Of a stretch of 6,920 bases of DNA, positions 5,408 to 6,920 are shown piece after piece (position 1 is the stretch's first letter; each line of letters starts with the position of its first letter). The stretch is from an uncultured Oscillibacter sp. GTDB taxonomy: Bacteria > Bacillota_A > Clostridia > Oscillospirales > Oscillospiraceae. A model generated the notes under the pieces. That model had not been told where the DNA came from, ran no database searches, and saw only the letters and a program-made list of their open reading frames with translations. The stretch is taken from assembly GCA_951800675.1 (NCBI GenBank), contig CATOKC010000157.1, positions 1 through 6,920 of the forward strand, given 5' to 3'. A program made the position numbers and the translations under genes.

Positions 5408-5446
5408 ATGCTTTTCCCAAAATCGTCGTTTTGCCCGACTAGAGCC

Positions 5447-5458
5447 GGGGGGGGGGGG
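5447..5458 (+). repeat. poly-G tract (12 G)
   Basis: Twelve consecutive G residues lie in the divergent intergenic region, about 40 bases upstream of the aminotransferase -35 box. Such tracts are prone to slippage in replication and to length errors in sequencing. The rest of 5408-5584 holds nothing I recognise apart from an A/T stretch near 5564-5575, just upstream of the next promoter. Confidence 0.8.
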
Positions 5459-5584
5459 CCGGCGGCTGGGCAAACTGCGCGAAGCCGAGGGACCTGGCCG
5501 AGGGGAAGGGGGACTTTTGTGTCAGATGTTTCCAGAGAAAGGGGCTTTTCGGGGAATCGGCAGGAAAAAATTTCAGAAAGGTGG

Positions 5585-5612
5585 TTGACATTTCAGGACA
5601 GGCTACTATAAT
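5585..5612 (+). promoter_or_regulatory. consensus sigma-A promoter for the riboswitch-nhaC transcript
   Basis: TTGACA (5585-5590) and TATAAT (5607-5612), both perfect consensus, are spaced 16 bases apart. An A/T-rich stretch just upstream may act as an UP element. Transcription would start near 5618-5620, just before the riboswitch P1 helix. Confidence 0.88.
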
Positions 5613-5621
5613 AGGGGCCAG

Positions 5622-5795
5622 CATGATAGAGGCGCGGACGTCAAGAGTACGCCTCCCCAAGGGTTCAGGAGCCGGGGAGGGGGAAAGGGGCTTCCGCCGA
5701 GGTTTCGTCCGTTCCAGCCTGAGAGGGACGCGAAGCCGGGCCGCAGGATAACATCCTGCGGACTGTCACTCCCTTGGGAGTGGAGCGCTGTCGTG
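5622..5795 (+). ncRNA. lysine riboswitch (L box) aptamer
   Basis: About 174 nt with the conserved L-box features in order: AGAGGCGCGGAC, AAGAGTA, GGAAAGG...GCCGAGG, AGCCTGAGAGGGA, and ACTGTCAC before a terminal hairpin and GAGCGCTGTCGTGG. Helices can be read directly. P1 is CATGATAG (5622-5629) with CTGTCGTG (5788-5795). An inner helix is CCTCCCC (5652-5658) with GGGGAGG (5674-5680). There is a 9-bp hairpin CCGCAGGAT/ATCCTGCGG (5741-5761) and a 7-bp hairpin CACTCCC/GGGAGTG (5767-5782), giving the expected multi-helix junction. L boxes bind free lysine and normally turn off lysine synthesis or transport genes. It lies between a consensus promoter and the NhaC-type gene, with a matching expression platform directly downstream. 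Confidence 0.92.
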
Positions 5796-5802
5796 GATTC
5801 AT
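5789..5802 (+). promoter_or_regulatory. antiterminator strand of the lysine riboswitch
   Basis: TGTCGTGGATTCAT overlaps the 3' strand of P1 and can pair with the terminator's 5' arm (5821-5834) at 13 of 14 positions, including two G-U pairs and one A-G mismatch. Lysine binding would lock this strand into P1 and free the terminator, giving an OFF switch. Confidence 0.8.
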
Positions 5803-5820
5803 CCGTTTCGTGTGTTCGGT

Positions 5821-5856
5821 ATGAAGTCATGACAAGCTGTCATGACTTCATTTTTC
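5821..5856 (+). terminator. riboswitch-controlled rho-independent terminator
   Basis: ATGAAGTCATGACA (5821-5834) and TGTCATGACTTCAT (5838-5851) form a perfect 14-bp stem with a 3-base loop, followed by TTTTC. It lies between the L-box aptamer and the ribosome binding site of the transporter gene, so it acts as the expression platform. Confidence 0.92.
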
Positions 5857-5873
5857 ATTTAGGAGAGAGCGTT

Positions 5874-6920
5874 ATGAAGAACCTGAAAAGACGGTTCCTG
5901 CCTCTGCTGGCGGTTATGCTGCTGCTGTGCGCGGCCATGACCGTCCCCGCCCTGGCGGCGGGAGAGGACCTGACCGAGGTGGCCGGAACCAAGTACATTG
6001 AGTGCGGCGACTGCGGCGCCGCCGGAGTTGTCCTGTCCGAGGATTTGGAGGCCGTCACCTGCGAGAGCTGCGGCGGCGTGGGCTATGTGGAATCCCCCAG
6101 CCGCTTCTACAACAGCTTCTGGTCCCTGCTGCCCCCCATCATTGCCATTGCCCTGGCCCTGATTACCAAGGAGGTCTATTCCTCCTTGTTCCTGGGCATC
6201 CTGGTGGGCGGTTTGCTGTACTCCAACTTCGCCTTTGAGGCCACCATCCTCCATGTGTTCAACGACGGCATCGTGGCCTCTGTCACCGATTCCTATAACA
6301 TGGGCATCCTGATCTTCCTGATTATCCTGGGCTCTATGGTGTGTCTGATGAACAAGGCGGGCGGTTCCGCCGCCTTCGGCCGCTGGGCCAAGGATCACAT
6401 CAAGTCCCGGGTGGGGGCGCAGCTGGCCTCCGTGCTTCTGGGCGTGCTGATCTTCATTGACGACTATTTCAACTGCCTCACCGTGGGCAGCGTCATGCGG
6501 CCCATCACGGACAAGCACAACATCTCCCGGGCAAAGCTGGCCTACATCATCGACGCCACCGCCGCCCCGGTGTGCATCATCGCCCCCATCAGCTCCTGGG
6601 CCGCGGCTGTCGCCGGTTTTGCCGAGGACGGCCAGGGCTTCAACCTGTTCCTGCGGGCCATCCCCTATAACTACTACGCCCTGCTGACCATCGTCATGAT
6701 GGTGGGCATGATCCTCATGAAGGCCGAGTTCGGCCCCATGGCGAAGTACGAGAAAAACGCCATCGAAAAGGGCGACCTCTTCTCCGGCTCCAACCCCTAC
6801 GCCGGGGCGGAGGATGATTCTCCCGAGGGTAAGGGAACGGTGCTGGACCTGGTGCTTCCCGTGGCGGTCCTCATCATCTGCTGCGTCATCGGCATGATCT
6901 ACTCCGGCGGCTTCTTTGAC
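5874..6920 (+). CDS. NhaC-family antiporter, lysine-riboswitch controlled, with N-terminal signal and paired CxxC motifs (partial)
   Basis: The frame opens at ATG 5874 (AGGAGAG upstream) and stays open through the window end: 349 codons seen, C-terminus missing. Residues 1-29 form a signal peptide (KRR, hydrophobic core, VPALAA cleavage-like end). Next come C44/C47 and C63/C66 in ECGDCG and CESCGGVG, like half of a DnaJ-type zinc motif. Membrane segments then begin at about residue 83. NhaC-type blocks follow: LLPPIIAIALALITKEVYSS, MNKAGGSAAFGRWA, the charged in-membrane FIDDYFNCLTVGSVMRPITD (D196, D197) and IDATAAPVCIIAPISSWAAA. NhaC proteins exchange Na+ and H+, and some lysine-regulated members are thought to carry lysine; the L box here favours the latter. 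Placement of the CxxC domain outside the membrane is inference from the signal peptide. Confidence 0.92.
   Translation, partial: MKNLKRRFLPLLAVMLLLCAAMTVPALAAGEDLTEVAGTKYIECGDCGAAGVVLSEDLEAVTCESCGGVGYVESPSRFYNSFWSLLPPIIAIALALITKEVYSSLFLGILVGGLLYSNFAFEATILHVFNDGIVASVTDSYNMGILIFLIILGSMVCLMNKAGGSAAFGRWAKDHIKSRVGAQLASVLLGVLIFIDDYFNCLTVGSVMRPITDKHNISRAKLAYIIDATAAPVCIIAPISSWAAAVAGFAEDGQGFNLFLRAIPYNYYALLTIVMMVGMILMKAEFGPMAKYEKNAIEKGDLFSGSNPYAGAEDDSPEGKGTVLDLVLPVAVLIICCVIGMIYSGGFFD

Noticed and set aside
3889..5442. A 517-codon open frame on the plus strand
   Set aside because: It lies antisense to the aminotransferase and Dabb genes, which have clear family motifs, RBSs and a promoter. Its Gly/Val/Leu/Asp/Glu-rich composition is what the opposite strand of GC-rich coding DNA gives.
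5537..5693. An 11-base direct repeat GAAAGGGGCTT at 5537-5547 and 5683-5693
   Set aside because: The second copy is part of the conserved riboswitch core, and a short purine-rich match in GC-rich DNA is likely chance.
5859..6518. A 219-codon minus-strand open frame rich in His, Gln and Gly
   Set aside because: It is antisense to the NhaC-family gene; the composition is a reverse-strand shadow and there is no RBS.
1..6920. CRISPR arrays, tRNA and rRNA genes, toxin-antitoxin or defence operons
   Set aside because: I looked for regularly spaced repeats, cloverleaf or rRNA signatures and paired small genes, and saw none.

Overview
The window looks like a high-GC chromosomal segment from a spore-forming Clostridia member, most likely a gut Oscillospiraceae-type bacterium. 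The reasons are strong AGGAGG ribosome binding sites, sigma-A promoters, a clostridial-type sporulation sigma-K N-terminus, GC-rich codon use and a lysine riboswitch with a Gram-positive-style transcription terminator. The species assignment is inference.

Region by region. (1) 1-538, minus strand: a decayed GNAT acetyltransferase gene runs directly into an IS256-type (mutator) transposase fragment, which runs into an IS5-type transposase fragment cut by the window edge. (2) 480-850, minus: an intact small GIY-YIG (UPF0213/YhbQ-like) gene with its own promoter. (3) 978-1181, plus: the first 67 codons of a pro-sigma-K gene, broken just after the conserved HIIKK of region 2.1. (4) 1182-2398: an AT-richer gene-poor stretch. 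It holds a promoter, an unrecognised broken reading frame and a 3'-truncated IS5-family transposase (minus) with an apparent A6 frameshift site. (5) 2399-3790, plus: a YfcE-like metallophosphoesterase and a Vat/CatB-like hexapeptide acetyltransferase, ended by a long bidirectional terminator. (6) 3820-5407, minus: a two-gene unit of a class I/II PLP aminotransferase followed by a small Dabb-domain protein. (7) 5585-6920, plus: a consensus promoter, a complete lysine riboswitch with a legible antiterminator/terminator switch, and the start of an NhaC-family antiporter cut by the right edge.

Functionally, the right half is ordinary housekeeping and transport, and the left third is a graveyard of insertion-sequence debris next to a truncated sporulation gene. 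The best-supported regulatory unit is the lysine riboswitch controlling an NhaC-type transporter, which makes a cationic amino acid such as lysine a plausible substrate. The least expected features are the secretion signal and extracytoplasmic paired CxxC motifs on that transporter, the sigK truncation, the IS/GNAT mosaic reading frame, and a 13-bp hairpin that flanks the acetyltransferase start site. I did not find a clear new multi-gene defence or mobile system in this window.
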